This document shows, in pieces, positions 12,201 through 23,286 of a stretch of 64,000 nucleotides of DNA. Source of the stretch: Mesocentrotus franciscanus (lineage: Eukaryota > Echinodermata > Echinoidea > Camarodonta > Strongylocentrotidae); contig CP137668.1 in the NCBI GenBank assembly GCA_037976565.1, positions 2,190,261 to 2,254,260 of the forward strand, in the 5' to 3' direction. Within the stretch, counting starts at the first letter, position 1; the number at the start of each line of letters is the position of its first letter. The notes beneath the pieces were generated by a model that did not search any database, was not told where the DNA came from, and saw only the letters and a list, made by a program, of their open reading frames with translations. A program made the position numbers and the translations under genes.

Positions 12201-14365
12201 CACGTGTATTGTTTGTTCATAACGTTAGGAGAGGACGGCATCCTGGTATGTAGGAATGCTGAACCTGAACAGCGCTTCGTCATCTCCGAACAAGGATTAA
12301 AGGTAAATGCACTATTTCTACTTGTAAAATATTGAGTGAAGCCTGCTTTAGTTGGTGTGCACACCTGAGTAGAAAGACCACTTTTCCATAAAGATGATAT
12401 TTTCAGTTTCCCTTTAAGAGTGTTTCCCTTCAAAACCTTCACTCAAGGAACCTGTATTTAAAGGCCATCCGTCTTTAATGACCTCCTTTCCTGTCCCTCT
12501 TGAGTGGTCTTTATATACAGGTTTGACTAATTAGTATAGTATTGAATGAACCGATTTTCCCATTTTTCTTGTTATAATAATCTTCTTCATACTAAATGAC
12601 TGAATGAATGACAGTTTTATGTACAAGTATTAAAACACCATACCATGCTGTTTTGTTATATTGGAAAGACCCTCACGGAGTTCCACCTTTGTGTTATGTA
12701 CTAGTACATTTGTTTTGCTGTGTTGTTTTTCATTAAAACATTTTCTGTAGTTTGCTTTGGCATGCTGCTTTTATTCTATCCTAGTAACGAGTAGAAAGCG
12801 ACATACAAATTCGAATTGTAAATATCTATCTATTTCTATTTTATTTCCACAATTTTTCTGTGAAGCTTTATTTTTGATCATGTAACTTTTGAAGAATAAA
12901 TGATTATTAAGTGTTAAAATGGACTCTGATTTTCTCTTGCTAGGACATTGAGATAGATGGCATGTTTTCAGCTGTACACTATTCAGTCTCTTTAGACATT
13001 GATAGCATCACCTCAGTATCAGGAGCAGGAGACTGGTAAGTTTCATTCATTTGTAATTTGGTGAATTCACAGCCCCATCAAGCGAAGCCAATGTTAAGTA
13101 GATTTCATGTGATGAATTATGGGAAATAGTTGACAAAAGTGGTTAAATTGACTCCCATCAACAACAATATGGTCATTTTGGTAACTGTTTTGGCCCCAAA
13201 ATGACAATTTCTATTGAATTTTGTCCAAAATCAGGCCGAATTTTCAGTCGTAATCAATTTATGGGTGGGTATTGACATCTCAATTCAATATAAAAATGTG
13301 TTCTGATATCAGAACAATCATTCTCATTGAATTTATTACACAGTTCGGACCACTTTGGTCATTTCGATCGGGGCTAGCGTTTTGCTGCACTGCACTAGTA
13401 CTGGTTGAAAGAAGTCGACCCGAGAGCTGAAATATTGGCCTGTCTTGGCTTTCCGGTGGGGGCACTGTTAATTGTGAATCCACCCTATTCAGAATTGTGT
13501 CTGCTTGGAGCAACAAGGGCCTTAACTTTTAATTTAGCACAGAGTTAATTCCCATGTGGGAAGACGATTTCAGAGTCAGAAGAATGGACAGTCCTCATTC
13601 ACAAAATTAAAGTAATCCCCACAATTTGGACATCAATATAGCATAAACCTAATTCCTTAAGTCAAAATTTTGCATGAATGTAATGGTTTGAATCAGCTTT
13701 GCTGTTCGTACAATGTGAAATCATTTAGCAAATGTTTCAGCAGGCCCAAAAACTCAAACAACAGGATGAGAGGATAATTCGGGAAGGTCTGTAGAAATCA
13801 GTAACCATACTAAAGGTGTAAAGAACAGAAGTATTGAGAAATGTTTTAATCAACTTCCAAGCCAGGATAAGATACAATGATAAAGGGATAGACATCATAG
13901 ATACATGAAGGAGCAAGCAGTGGTAATGCTCAACATTTACTCCTAGCATCTTTACACCAGTAATCTGGGACCTGTTGCATAAAACTTACCATTAATGGTA
14001 ACTGTGCTATCAATGGTAAATACCATGGTAACATTGCTCAACAGCCGATTAAAATCAAGTATTCCATAGAAGTTACCATACCATCAATGATAAGTTTTAT
14101 GCAACGGGACCCTGGTCAAATTTAATACATTAAGAGAAGACTTGATATGTGTGATTGTATTTGTTCATTTACCAGCCTAGCAGCAGCATCCATTGCCAAC
14201 ATGTTGAGAGGTCATGACCCTGATTTCTGTCTGGGATCAGGACTCCTCGCTGCACAACGCACTCTCCAATCCCATCATTCTGTGCCGTCATCCATCAATA
14301 CAGAGCTTATATCACCTGACTTTGTTTTGAATCACATGACATTGGATCCTAGCAGACTGCAATGA
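3238..14365 (+). CDS. Bifunctional pseudouridine-5'-phosphate glycosidase / PfkB-type pseudouridine kinase, 16 exons
   Basis: Exons joined by GT-AG with matching phases: 3238-3358, 3913-4024, 4516-4690, 4858-4969, 5548-5654, 6134-6260, 7249-7369, 7935-8020, 8269-8537, 9072-9233, 9677-9805, 10338-10452, 10994-11140, 12139-12302, 12944-13035, 14176-14365. They total 2229 nt, 742 aa plus stop. Residues 1-40 are Arg/aromatic-rich without acids ([12 protein letters not shown]...), suggesting a mitochondrial presequence. Residues about 45-345 form a PsuG domain: [14 protein letters not shown] (the Glu is the family's expected catalytic residue), [33 protein letters not shown] and [17 protein letters not shown] basic Ser-rich linker (about 345-387) leads to a PfkB kinase: [37 protein letters not shown] and SGAGDC with the kinase catalytic Asp. 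Known for the family: the kinase phosphorylates pseudouridine, and the glycosidase splits the phosphate into uracil and ribose 5-phosphate. The glycosidase-kinase order matches the fungal bifunctional enzyme. An acceptor at 3192 suggests a 5' UTR exon upstream. AATAAA candidates lie at 15268 and 16079. Confidence 0.95.
6501..6572 (+). pseudogene. Possible 3'-end remnant of a non-LTR retrotransposon reverse-transcriptase ORF
   Basis: An intronic stretch reads [20 protein letters not shown] then GQS-stop. The D-R-x-x-W-R pattern just before a stop resembles the C-terminus of many LINE ORF2 proteins. Nothing upstream extends the similarity, so this would be a heavily 5'-truncated copy. Confidence 0.35.
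9378..9512 (+). repeat. (TCTG)n/(TC)n microsatellite in an intron of the pseudouridine enzyme gene
   Basis: Pure pyrimidine/G tetranucleotide and dinucleotide runs between exons 10 and 11. The open frames over it on both strands are low-complexity artefacts. Confidence 0.85.
10511..10564. repeat. Short near-perfect palindrome with octamer ends, intronic
   Basis: Arms of about 27 nt around a central ctag have almost no loop. catttgcat opens it and atgcaaatg closes it, so an ATTTGCAT octamer occurs in both orientations. It lies in intron 12 of the pseudouridine enzyme gene. Confidence 0.75.
11371..11570 (+). repeat. 30-bp minisatellite, about 6.7 copies, intronic
   Basis: The unit gaattaaaga-gatggtaagg-taaagaatga is repeated from 11371, nearly without change, with the last copy diverging into a GA run. 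It lies in intron 13 of the pseudouridine enzyme gene. The decapeptide repeat read on the minus strand is an artefact of the 30-nt period. Confidence 0.95.
12345..12528. mobile_element. Degenerate inverted-repeat element related to the one at 21088-21281
   Basis: Left end cacctgagtagaaagacca and right end tggtctttatatacaggtt are inverted. The right end matches the caaacctgtctatag terminus of the 21088 element. It lies in intron 14 of the pseudouridine enzyme gene. Confidence 0.5.
13965..14114. mobile_element. Short palindromic MITE in the last intron
   Basis: The left end (gggacctgttgcataaaact) and right end (agttttatgcaacgggaccc) are inverted repeats. The interior has inverted accattaatggtaa-like blocks. 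It sits just upstream of the final acceptor of the pseudouridine enzyme gene. Confidence 0.8.
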
Positions 14366-14697
14366 GTGTTGAGAGGTCATGACCCTGATTTCTGTCTGGG
14401 ATCAGGACTCCTCGCTGCACAACGCACTCTCCAATCCCATCATTCTGTGCCGTCATCCATCAATACAGAGCTTATATCACCTGACTTTGTTTTGAATCAC
14501 ATGACATTGGATCCTAGCAGACTGCAATGAGTGTTGAGAGGTCATGACCCTGATTTCTGTCTGGGATCAGGACTCCTCGCTGCACAACGCACTCTCCAAT
14601 CCCATCATTCTGTGCCATCATCCATCAATACAGAGCTTATATCACCTGACTTTGTTTTGAATCACATGACATTGGATCCTAGCAGACTGCAATGAGT
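14203..14697 (+). repeat. 165-bp tandem triplication of the terminal coding exon, stop codon included
   Basis: Three head-to-tail units of 165 bp (14203-14367, 14368-14532, 14533-14697) start inside the last exon of the pseudouridine enzyme gene and run just past its stop codon. The copies look nearly identical; a clear difference is gccgtcatcc versus gccatcatcc in unit 3. The length is 55 codons, but each unit carries the in-frame TGA, so units 2 and 3 should be 3' UTR. No unit contains the splice acceptor at 14174-14175. Confidence 0.95.
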
Positions 14698-14732
14698 GCT
14701 AGCTTACTATGTGTGTCTCCTGACTGCTTTGT

Positions 14733-15010
14733 AGGCCTCAAAACGTCATTTTCATCTGACTATGTATCGAGTCACATGACTGTTGATCTGAACAGACTCC
14801 AGTGAATGTGATGTGACACCTGACAGAACAGCGTTGGCACCTGACTATTTACATGTATGAACTCATGTGACCAAGGAACCTACCAGACTCCTGTGAATGT
14901 GATGTTTCTCACTGGATTACACAATTGATCCCAGCAAACCAGTGAATGTGATGTTTTCAGGTTTGTCACCTGACTGTTTGAAGAATCATGTGACAGTGGA
15001 ACCTAGCAGA
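14733..15010 (+). repeat. Decayed copies of the coding-exon tail, downstream of the triplication
   Basis: The last about 55 bp of the 165-bp unit (encoding [17 protein letters not shown] then TGA) recurs in degenerate form. The copy at about 14751-14805 still reads SSDYVSSHMTVDLNRLQ-stop. Later versions near 14827-14902, 14912-14950 and 14962-15008 carry indels but keep cacctgact, atgtgac, ccagactcc and gtgaatgtgatg. This looks like an older round of the same tail duplication, now non-coding. Confidence 0.7.
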
Positions 15011-16673
15011 TCAAATAGTACAATATTTTCTAGCTGGGTCTCCTGAATATTCATAGAATCATGTTCGGGGGAAATTTATCAGGACTTCAGCAAATAATAA
15101 ATTTCTCTTATTATCCGTGTCGCCTTATTAAATGATCATTAGAAATTAAGTAATTAAACTGATTGATTCTACCACACTTGTTCCTGTGACAATTTCTCCA
15201 TGTCAATCACCAAATTTGAGCTTAAACCCCAAGTGCAACTCTAATCCTAATCCTATATGTTTGACAAAATAAAGCCTGGAGCACTTGTCGCGAGAGCAAA
15301 TGTCGGGTCACTGATCATGTTTCTGAATATCTATTGAAGGGCCATGAGAACAAAAGAAGTTCATACTTCTAATGTAAAATGCACTTTTTTATATTCCAAA
15401 TTCAGAAGATGTCACTATTGGATAGTCAAGTGCCTGTTTATTTGAATTGTTTCCTGTCACAAATTGAATGCACATATATTTTCTAAATGTTTTACTAATT
15501 TTATGATATGCAAGTACCGGTACTAAAAATGACTAAATCCACTGGTTACTACAACGTATACTGTGTGTGCTATATTTTACAAAACAAGGTATATTTCTCA
15601 GTATTGCGTAACAGTTCAAGTAAACTCTCTTCTCTTAACATGTAAGTATTCGATTTTGTATTCACTTTGTTGCATACATGTATTACAGTTTACACTATTA
15701 TGTTGCCTTACATGTTGAAACTTGAAAGTATTATTTTTATCTCTATTTTTTATGTTTTTTTCTTTCATTTTATTCTCTTAATTCAATTCAATTCAATTCT
15801 TTTGTTCATCCAAACTCACAAATCCAAATTATGTGCCAATTTAATAATTCCATGAGTATAGCTGACTTATGTGCGCCCCATCTATCTTTTTTTTTAGTAC
15901 TAAATTGGCTTGACCCATAATTTCTGCACTATTAAGTGATACAGTGTAAAATGTAATCTTATACATGAAGAAAATCAAGTTATCTTATTGTTGATCTTTT
16001 ACAGAATTTTGTATTCAGATTTTTTTCTACAATTTTAAATATGCATCTGCTGTAAGCTGTGATATTGATTTATTTTGAAATAAACCATATGAAATCAAAT
16101 GTCATTGGTATCTATGTATGTGTGGTCTGTTTTGTAGGACAAATAGGGGAGCTGAAGCTAGTTTCATTTTGACCTCGCCACATTATCAACTTAATTAGAA
16201 CTACTGGTAATTTGAGATCATCAAAGCTCTCTGTTGGTGTTGGGGTGAAGGAGAATTTGAATTTGATGCAAGGCTGTGATAAGGATAAATTATTAAATGA
16301 TATGACAAACCATTGTTCTGTGGGTACATGTACTGTATGTATGTGTGTGTGGGGAGTTGTATGACATGAATGTGGGACAATGGAAGAGTAAGGGATTTAT
16401 ATTTTTGCCTAGATTAGGTTCATGTTGCTTGATTATCAATGGACATCCTATGTAACTTTATTATGGTGATAGGATCTTTCTGTATTGAAGCAAAGAATAC
16501 GTTTTCTGGAAATCAATGGTGTTGACTGTTGATGATGATGTTGATGATAATGGTAATTATGATGTGCTGGTTATGATGATGACAGTATTGATGATGATGA
16601 TAATTTATTGATAATTTCTGACAAGCCTATATTCTAGAAGTCATAACTTTCTGTTACAACTTTTCCCCCAAGA
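15011..16673. other. 3' flank of the pseudouridine enzyme gene
   Basis: AT-rich non-coding sequence with AATAAA at 15268-15273 and 16079-16084, either of which could end the transcript. Contains a short attca pentanucleotide run near 15780. Confidence 0.5.
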
Positions 16674-17280
16674 TTAAAGGGGAAGTCCACCCTGATATTG
16701 AATTGGTTTTAATAGAAGCAGAAAAATTAGAGAAACAATTCAGTGAAAATTTGAGAAAAATCGGACAACAAATAAGAAAGTTATGAATCTTTCAAAATCA
16801 TGAAAATCATGGAATCTTTGAAACAAATTGGCAATACGGTCAGAAATTGTGATGTCATCCCCTCACAATTGACAGAATGACAGAATGACCCAACATCTCC
16901 ATTTCTCTGAATGTTAATGGAATAGTAGACCCATCTTATATGGGGGTGCATGAAAGAACATGTTATCTGTGATATATGATCGAGATAGGCATGAAGAAAA
17001 TATATCTTTTGATCAAAATGGAATTTAATGACATTTCTTGCATTCAACAAAGGATAACATGTGAGGGGGTTACATCATATTTAGAGACCATCATATTAAG
17101 AGACTGCATTGCCAATTTAACTCACAGATTTGAAGTATTTCATGAAAAGTTAGGGATTTAAAAAATTCCATAACTTTCTTATTTATTGTCCGATTTTTTT
17201 CAAACCTTTTTTGATCTGTTCTCATTTTTCTCCTAATTGTATGAAGACAAACTTATTATCAGGGTGGACTTCCCCTTTAA
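16674..17280. mobile_element. 607-bp TTAA-flanked inverted-repeat element
   Basis: Starts TTAAAGGGGAAGTCCACCCT and ends with its complement AGGGTGGACTTCCCCTTTAA; inner arms are also partly inverted. TTAA at both outer edges resembles the target site of piggyBac-type elements. Non-autonomous; the frames inside it have no recognisable product. Confidence 0.8.
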
Positions 17281-18984
17281 GTGATGTAAACAGATTATTA
17301 ATGGGCAGGCAAAACATACATTATTCCCTCATCATTCCTGCATGTAATGCTGAAAACGAGAAGAAGGAAAGTTTAAAATTGTTATATAAGCTGAGGGAGA
17401 TGGAAGGGAGTTTTAGGAAAAGCGGACTCGAAAGAAACAGTGTTCAAGTTTATTTGGAAGAGAAAATTCCTCCATAATATAGTCTGTGTACAAAAATAGA
17501 GGCAATTTTGCTTTTAAAATATGGAACCAACTAATGGTCCTATAGTTTGATTGAGACAAATGCCCTCAAGGGGTGCTTTGCATTATCAATGAAAAGGAAA
17601 TATCCTACTAGAAAGTATATGTACAATTTGCAAGGCTCATCTCATGCATTGTCAAGGAGCTATATATATAGAATATGATCGGGAGGGGGTTGTGTGTCTA
17701 TATACGCTTACCAACTGAAGCTGTATCTTTTGCCTTTGAATTTTATGAAAAAGTATGCATCAAATAGCACTAACCATTATAAAAAAAAACTGTTACCTTC
17801 TTTAGTTTACAATATTGTCTAACATAACTAGATCTTGAATGATTTGTGAAATATTGCATGTAAACTTCTTCAAATTACTGTTACAAATCAACCATCCGGA
17901 TACACAATTACACATGGGTATAATTTTGATAATTCTCAGGTATTCTCTTTGGAAAACATGGGATTACTTATGAAAAAGGGCCCCTTCTTTGGCTACTGAA
18001 AGGCATTATGAACATATTATAGGGATATAGGCATGCCGCTAAGAAGTCAGGGATAAACATGTTATGTATTGAAGATTTTTGTGTCGTGATCGAGGGGACA
18101 TATTTTCCAACAACATATTTTCCATTGCATGAGGGGCACCACTTTTGTTAATTTTGGAACATTGGAGAGGATATTCACTCAATTAATCTCGTTTCGAAGG
18201 GAAAGGGAATATTTGTGCTATTAGAGCCACCGCTTTGTGCTAGAGTCCAGGGAAGTTGAGCGTTTTGAAAGAGAAAAGCTTAAAATTTGTTTGAGCTTTT
18301 CAGGACACCGTATTCCAGACCTTATCAAATCAAATCCAGAATCAGACAGAAATGCGGAGACTCAGGTAGGTCCATGTTTGTCAATTTGTAATTAATAAAA
18401 TGTGTGTTTCATAATGCTAGACACTACCTCTGTATATATTTGTAGTCAACGTGCTGCACATTTAATGCCTCTATTTCATGACATGAAAAGCAAATTCGGG
18501 CAAGGAGGTCGAGGTACGCGGTATTGCATTTCGAAATTCGAGCGGATCGACGGACGCACGCCAGCCGGGCCAACCGGCGCAGTGCGCAGCGGGCTTGAGC
18601 CGTTACAACTGTTATTAACTTGGGTACACTTACACAGTGTAGATGTAAAGTCTAAAGACAGTGTAGACCTAACTCCAGGGAGTAGACCTAATGTAGACCT
18701 AAACATAATTCAAAAATGATGCTTTGCGGCGGACCAATGTGAATTTCTCCTCGATTTTAAACTAGGGCCTAGATCTAATGAGTAATGTTATTTTTAAAAA
18801 TGATTAGAACCAGAAGTTAAATTAGATTCTAATTGTTAAATTTCACAGGCAAAGAAAAATACTAAATAAAGCCAAAGGCAAAAATACTAAATAAAGCCAA
18901 AGCCAAAGGCAATGGCAAACAAATTAGAATTCTGACTCTAAGCCAGAGAAGGCGAGCCTTAAATTTGTAATCATTCATATGGCT
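17281..18984. other. Intergenic, with a CpG-dense patch
   Basis: Mostly AT-rich. About 18489-18605 is conspicuously CpG-rich (ggatcgacggacgcacgcca), unlike its surroundings, and could be a promoter-type patch for the downstream gene or a repeat remnant. Short gtagacct repeats at about 18635-18705 and aaataaagccaaag repeats at about 18864-18905. No gene seen. Confidence 0.45.
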
Positions 18985-19690
18985 ATAGCCTATAGGACCC
19001 TAGATGATATCAGGAAATATGATATTGATATCATCTAGCCTTAATTGGCATCCAGGCCATAGGCCATACCCCTGCGTAAAGAGGGAGGTAAAGAAAACCA
19101 GACAAACGCAAACCTTGCACACTGCAGAGACGCCAAGTTCAAAGATCAGCTATGGCCTATGCGTGACATTTTTCATGACTTGGCGGGCAAGCACGCGGGC
19201 GAGGGTATAACATAAGTATAGCGTATAGCGTACAGTTCAAAATCTCGCGTGCGCGTCATGCGTGAGAGCGTTTTCAGACCCTCGAATGCATGACACTTGG
19301 TAGCTCTGACACTGCCAGTTAAGTTTGGAGTTTGCTAGTGCCTAGACAATGCCCTAGTGTCTAGTGGACTCTTCTTTCTTCTCGTACAAAGCTCTTTGAA
19401 ATCAGTTAGGAATTTAACAAAAAATTTGAGATTTTGATACTTGAGTATGAGTGATAGCGATTTGCTTACCTATTATGTGTTCCTGATGATATTAACGAGT
19501 TACCCTGTGATTTACATTACAAAAACGCTGATCTCTAGTCTTTAGTCTTACAAAATATGAGAGTTTGTGATGTGAAATGCTAATGGGGTGCAGGGTGTTA
19601 CCGTGCAAAAAACTGTTTTCGCATTGCCTATTTGATACATTACGATAATAGCAATTAGTTTAGTGTACTAAATTAAGCTGCACACACTGA
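18985..19690. repeat. Dispersed repeat, copy B
   Basis: This is the homologue of copy A without the inserted palindromic element; at the corresponding site it reads tagccttaattggc. It lies about 660 bp upstream of the unrecognised basic-protein gene. Its right edge merges into a hairpin (19634-19772). Confidence 0.7.
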
Positions 19691-19772
19691 GTTTGCTGAA
19701 TTTAGCGAACTCTTCTTTGTGTGCCATAGTATACTTAACTAATCGCTATTATCTTAAAATATCAAATTGGTA
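19634..19772. repeat. Imperfect hairpin at the end of dispersed repeat copy B
   Basis: gataatagcaattagtttag near 19645 is inverted as ctaatcgctattatc near 19740. The inner part (gagtttgctgaatttagcgaactc region) is also palindromic. Confidence 0.6.
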
Positions 19773-19842
19773 AAGTAATATTAGTACTGTACCATTAGTA
19801 CATTACACAAAAATGAAAAAAATGTAAAAATGCGACAGGGCT

Positions 19843-19965
19843 TGCTTACCTTGTACATGTAGCGGTTAGCCGGTTAGCCGGTTAACCTTGAATGGCTGTG
19901 CAATTTACATTGAACAAAAACAAATAAAAATGTTGACCTCTAACCTGTTGATACGAAATATGCTG
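19843..19965. repeat. Third, shorter degenerate copy of the dispersed repeat
   Basis: The order tgcttacctt, then a tgta-type stretch, then tgcaatttacatt, then aaaaatgttgacctctaa follows that of copies A and B. It contains a small 9-bp tandem (ggttagccg) at about 19862-19885. Confidence 0.45.
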
Positions 19966-20352
19966 TTGTATTGCATGCAGAGTAACACAGATGTTGAGAT
20001 GGGGGATGTTAAATTTGAGTGCGCTAATAATCAGTTGACATGCATATGATATATGGCTACATGCGAGTGATCTTGATTAGTGCACTAAAAATTCACTTTC
20101 TATCAGTATTACACTGCATGCGTCTTTAAGCCTTTTCACCAAATATTAGATGGAGGAATATAGATTAGGTCTAAATGCTTATAAATATAAATATTCATTG
20201 TTTCTTAATTATTTCATTTTAGATAACTTGGCCTTGGTAGCATAAATTAAGGCTCCGTCAAGAACAACAAGAACAACATCAGCACAAGTTCCTAATTGAA
20301 AGAATGTAGATCAGGTGCACCGTAATGCTAGAGGAAGAAAACGTGAATAAAA

Positions 20353-22181
20353 ATGGCAGCTAAAGCAGACCAACCTTCATCCGACAAAGGTAATCCGGTG
20401 ACTCTCATAGTAGGACCACCCAGTGGTTCCAAAACACCATCTGTGAGACTAGCTTCAAGTGTTGGATCTGTGAAAGGTCCACCTGTGCTTCAATCTGGCC
20501 AAACACTACCTGGTACTGTCATCATTGACCTCCCACAGGCAAACGCGTCAGCTGCAGGTAGGAAAAAGGCAGGGGGAACCAAACCTATAGGAAATGTCAC
20601 CAAACAGGACCCTCCTATATCCAGTTACACACTACCAAGTAAATACAAAGTGACACCACCACAGAAAATGGTGACAAGGAGCCGAAAGGAACTCCCGAAG
20701 AAAGAACCTTCAAAATCACGGAAAAGGAAACTTCCTGCAAAAAGTAGTTGTTCAAATCCTGACAGTGCAAAGAGTTCTAAAAAGGAAAAGGCTTCATCTG
20801 ACTCTAAAGGGAAAAAGTCTGGATCAAACTCAAAGACAATCTCTCCAAAGAAGAGCACCTCACCCAAAAAAGGTGTGGATACCAATCAAGTAGTTCCAAA
20901 AGCGACAGCTCGCTCCCGCACCAGTAAATCTAAAATAAAAGTGCAAAATGGTTCAAGTACCTTTGACATCACAGTGAAGTGCACTCCCTCTGAAAGGTAA
21001 GAATTCTATTTAGAACATCCATAGTTCTCTGAAATGTGTATACTGCATGATACAGCCATACCTGTAGGATAGCAGACTCATTGGTAGTACAGTCAAACCT
21101 GTCTATAGCGACCGCCCAAGGGAAACACAAAAAGTGGTCTTTGTAGACAGGTGGTCTTTGTAGACAGGTTCCTTTAGTACATGTTTCAATGAGAAACCAT
21201 TTTCAAGGGAAACAAAAAATGTGGTCCTTGTAGACAGGTGGTCTTTGTAGACAGGTGGTCACTAAAGCAGGTTTGACTGTATTACTTTGTCTCCTTGTCC
21301 TTAATGTACCAAAACATTTGTCTATTAATAATGCAAAGTTCTCATTCATAGATATTGATTGTTACCTCAACTTTCAGGAAGTATCTTTGCTGTGCTCCCA
21401 ATATTTGAGATCAGTTTCATGATTATCAGGTAGCAGGTACATGACAAAGGTTTTGAAATATGAGTACGTAGGTATAGCCACCAGGGACCCGTTTCACAAA
21501 ACTTGTCATCAGTGACAAATGACAAGTCTTTGTTATAAGCTACTGAAATCCTTTCTTCTGATTGGTTATCAGCAGATTTGTCACTGATTTTTGTCATTTG
21601 TCATTGAAAACAGGCTTTGTGAAACACCCCCTGACTGCTATTCATCTACTTCAGATACTAATAAGATTCTCAATTTAAAATAAAGGTAACTTTTCCTATG
21701 CTTTCCCCAGTTGTAACTTAATATTAAGCTGTCTATTTGTGTAAACCTATCAATATCTGTTTTGTTTAACTGTTTTATTTTACCAACTTACCCAGACATT
21801 CCAATTACAATGCTGTTTGAATGGTACATGTTTATGTACTGTATATTTAGTTTTTCTTTGTGTCAAACATTTTTATTCTCTCTATCTTTAAAAAAAAAAC
21901 CCAGCTTACCCAGACCAACAGGCCCCAATCACAATGACCACAGCTACGTCTACAGCCCCGAAGAAGTGCAGGGGTTGAAGGCGAGGGCGCTCAAAGATGC
22001 TAAACTGGTCGAGAAATTGCTTAGAGATCGGAGGATGCTTAGGATGAGGACCTTCAGAGCAAATAAAAAGCTTGAGAGACTCATGAGAGCTATCGAACTA
22101 GAACAGAAGATGCACAAGGAGACTCGACAAACACTCAGGGCTATTACGCAAGGTCTGCAGTTACAATTTAAGACAGAATAG
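20353..22181 (+). CDS. Uncharacterised basic protein with C-terminal coiled coil, two exons, 306 aa
   Basis: Exon 1 is 20353-20996 and exon 2 is 21905-22181, joined GT-AG within a Ser codon (918 coding nt plus stop). The ATG has a strong context (A at -3, G at +4). Residues 1-80 are Gly/Pro/Ser-rich. About 100-205 is very Lys/Ser-rich with nuclear-localisation-like clusters (SKSRKRKLPAK, KKEKASSDSKGKK) and SPKK repeats of the kind seen in DNA-binding tails. About 230-300 is a charged amphipathic helix (SPEEVQGLKARALKDAKLVE..., RANKKLERLMRAIELEQKMH) that should form a coiled coil. No enzyme signature or zinc ligands are visible. I do not recognise the family; a chromatin or nuclear scaffold role is a guess from composition only. 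A possible polyadenylation signal is at 23324-23329, beyond an inverted-repeat element. Confidence 0.78.
21088..21281. mobile_element. Small inverted-repeat element in the intron of the basic-protein gene
   Basis: tacagtcaaacctg opens and caggtttgactgta closes the element. Inside, gtggtctttgtagacaggt recurs directly several times. Confidence 0.8.
21482..21632. mobile_element. Short palindromic MITE in the intron of the basic-protein gene
   Basis: Left end cagggacccgtttcacaaaa and right end ctttgtgaaacaccccctg are inverted repeats. The interior holds inverted tcagtgacaaatgacaa blocks. Confidence 0.7.
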
Positions 22182-22750
22182 AGTTATTTACACGAAGGGT
22201 ATTGTATTATTGCTGCAATATTCTGTTTTTTCCGTTCTGAAATGGTTTTGTATGCAATATAAACCAGGGGGATTTTGGTTAACCTGTAGAAATCCTCCCA
22301 TGAAAGGATATCATTAATTCTGCAATATGAGTGCCATGATACATTATTTTCTTCACAGTCATCACCCTCTATTTTCTTTTAAAAGTGAAGAAAAAGAAAT
22401 GTTGCTGGTAAAAGGGTACAAACAAGATTTTGCCATCATCAATGATTAATATCTCACAAATTAAAAAAGAATGTTACTGCTCCAAAATGAAGAAGAAAAA
22501 AAATTGCTTAACCAAATCCTGAAAACCATGACTGTTTTTTTTTAAGCTGGTGGTCTGCTTTAGGACAGATAATCTTTGAATACAGCACTAACAATATATT
22601 GCACTGGCATTATACTGTATGTCGAATTCCTGCAGCTGCTTGCACAAACATGGCTACGCCTGAGCTGACCGAGCTACAAAGTTGGATTCCATTCTCAGTG
22701 GCTTGAAATGAGGTTTAGCTTGGTTTGGGAGAAATTTCAGAACTATTGCC

Positions 22751-23286
22751 TTAAAGATACTATGTCCCTTTTGCAGCCAACATCAAATTCTGTAGAACTT
22801 TGCAGGAATTATGAATATGTCATGTATGTCCTATCTGGGAAATGTAAACCTTAGCAGTGTCCTAATATTCAAATTATGCAAGGAAACCCGTTTACTTGCT
22901 AGACTTCACTGTCAGACACTATTGAGTGACTGACTGGCTTTTTCATCTTTGGTAATAACATACATAAAATGAGCTGTAAAGGGTACATGAGCATTTGTCT
23001 ACATCAATAACCCACTTCTTGTAATGGCCAAAATTAAACTGATTGAATCTTTGCGCAGCATAAAACGTACGACCATTCGGTACAATGGTCTGAAAATCAG
23101 ACTATTACTTACTGGCTCTATAGCTCCTAAGTCGATTCGACAACTAATAGTCGTTATTTTCCCACTTAAAGACATTTTCAAGCCCCCTATTTTTTAGGGA
23201 AGTTCTAAATTAGTATTGTCTTTCAAATGCCGTTGGAATTTAACCTTTTCATTTTTTGGCCTGCAAATGGGACATAGTACCTTTAA
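22751..23286. mobile_element. 536-bp TTAA-flanked inverted-repeat element downstream of the basic-protein gene
   Basis: TTAAAGATACTATGTCCC at the left is inverted at the right as GGGACATAGTACCTTTAA, and the match continues through tttgcag-gccaa. It carries no transposase and may fall within the 3' UTR. Confidence 0.75.
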
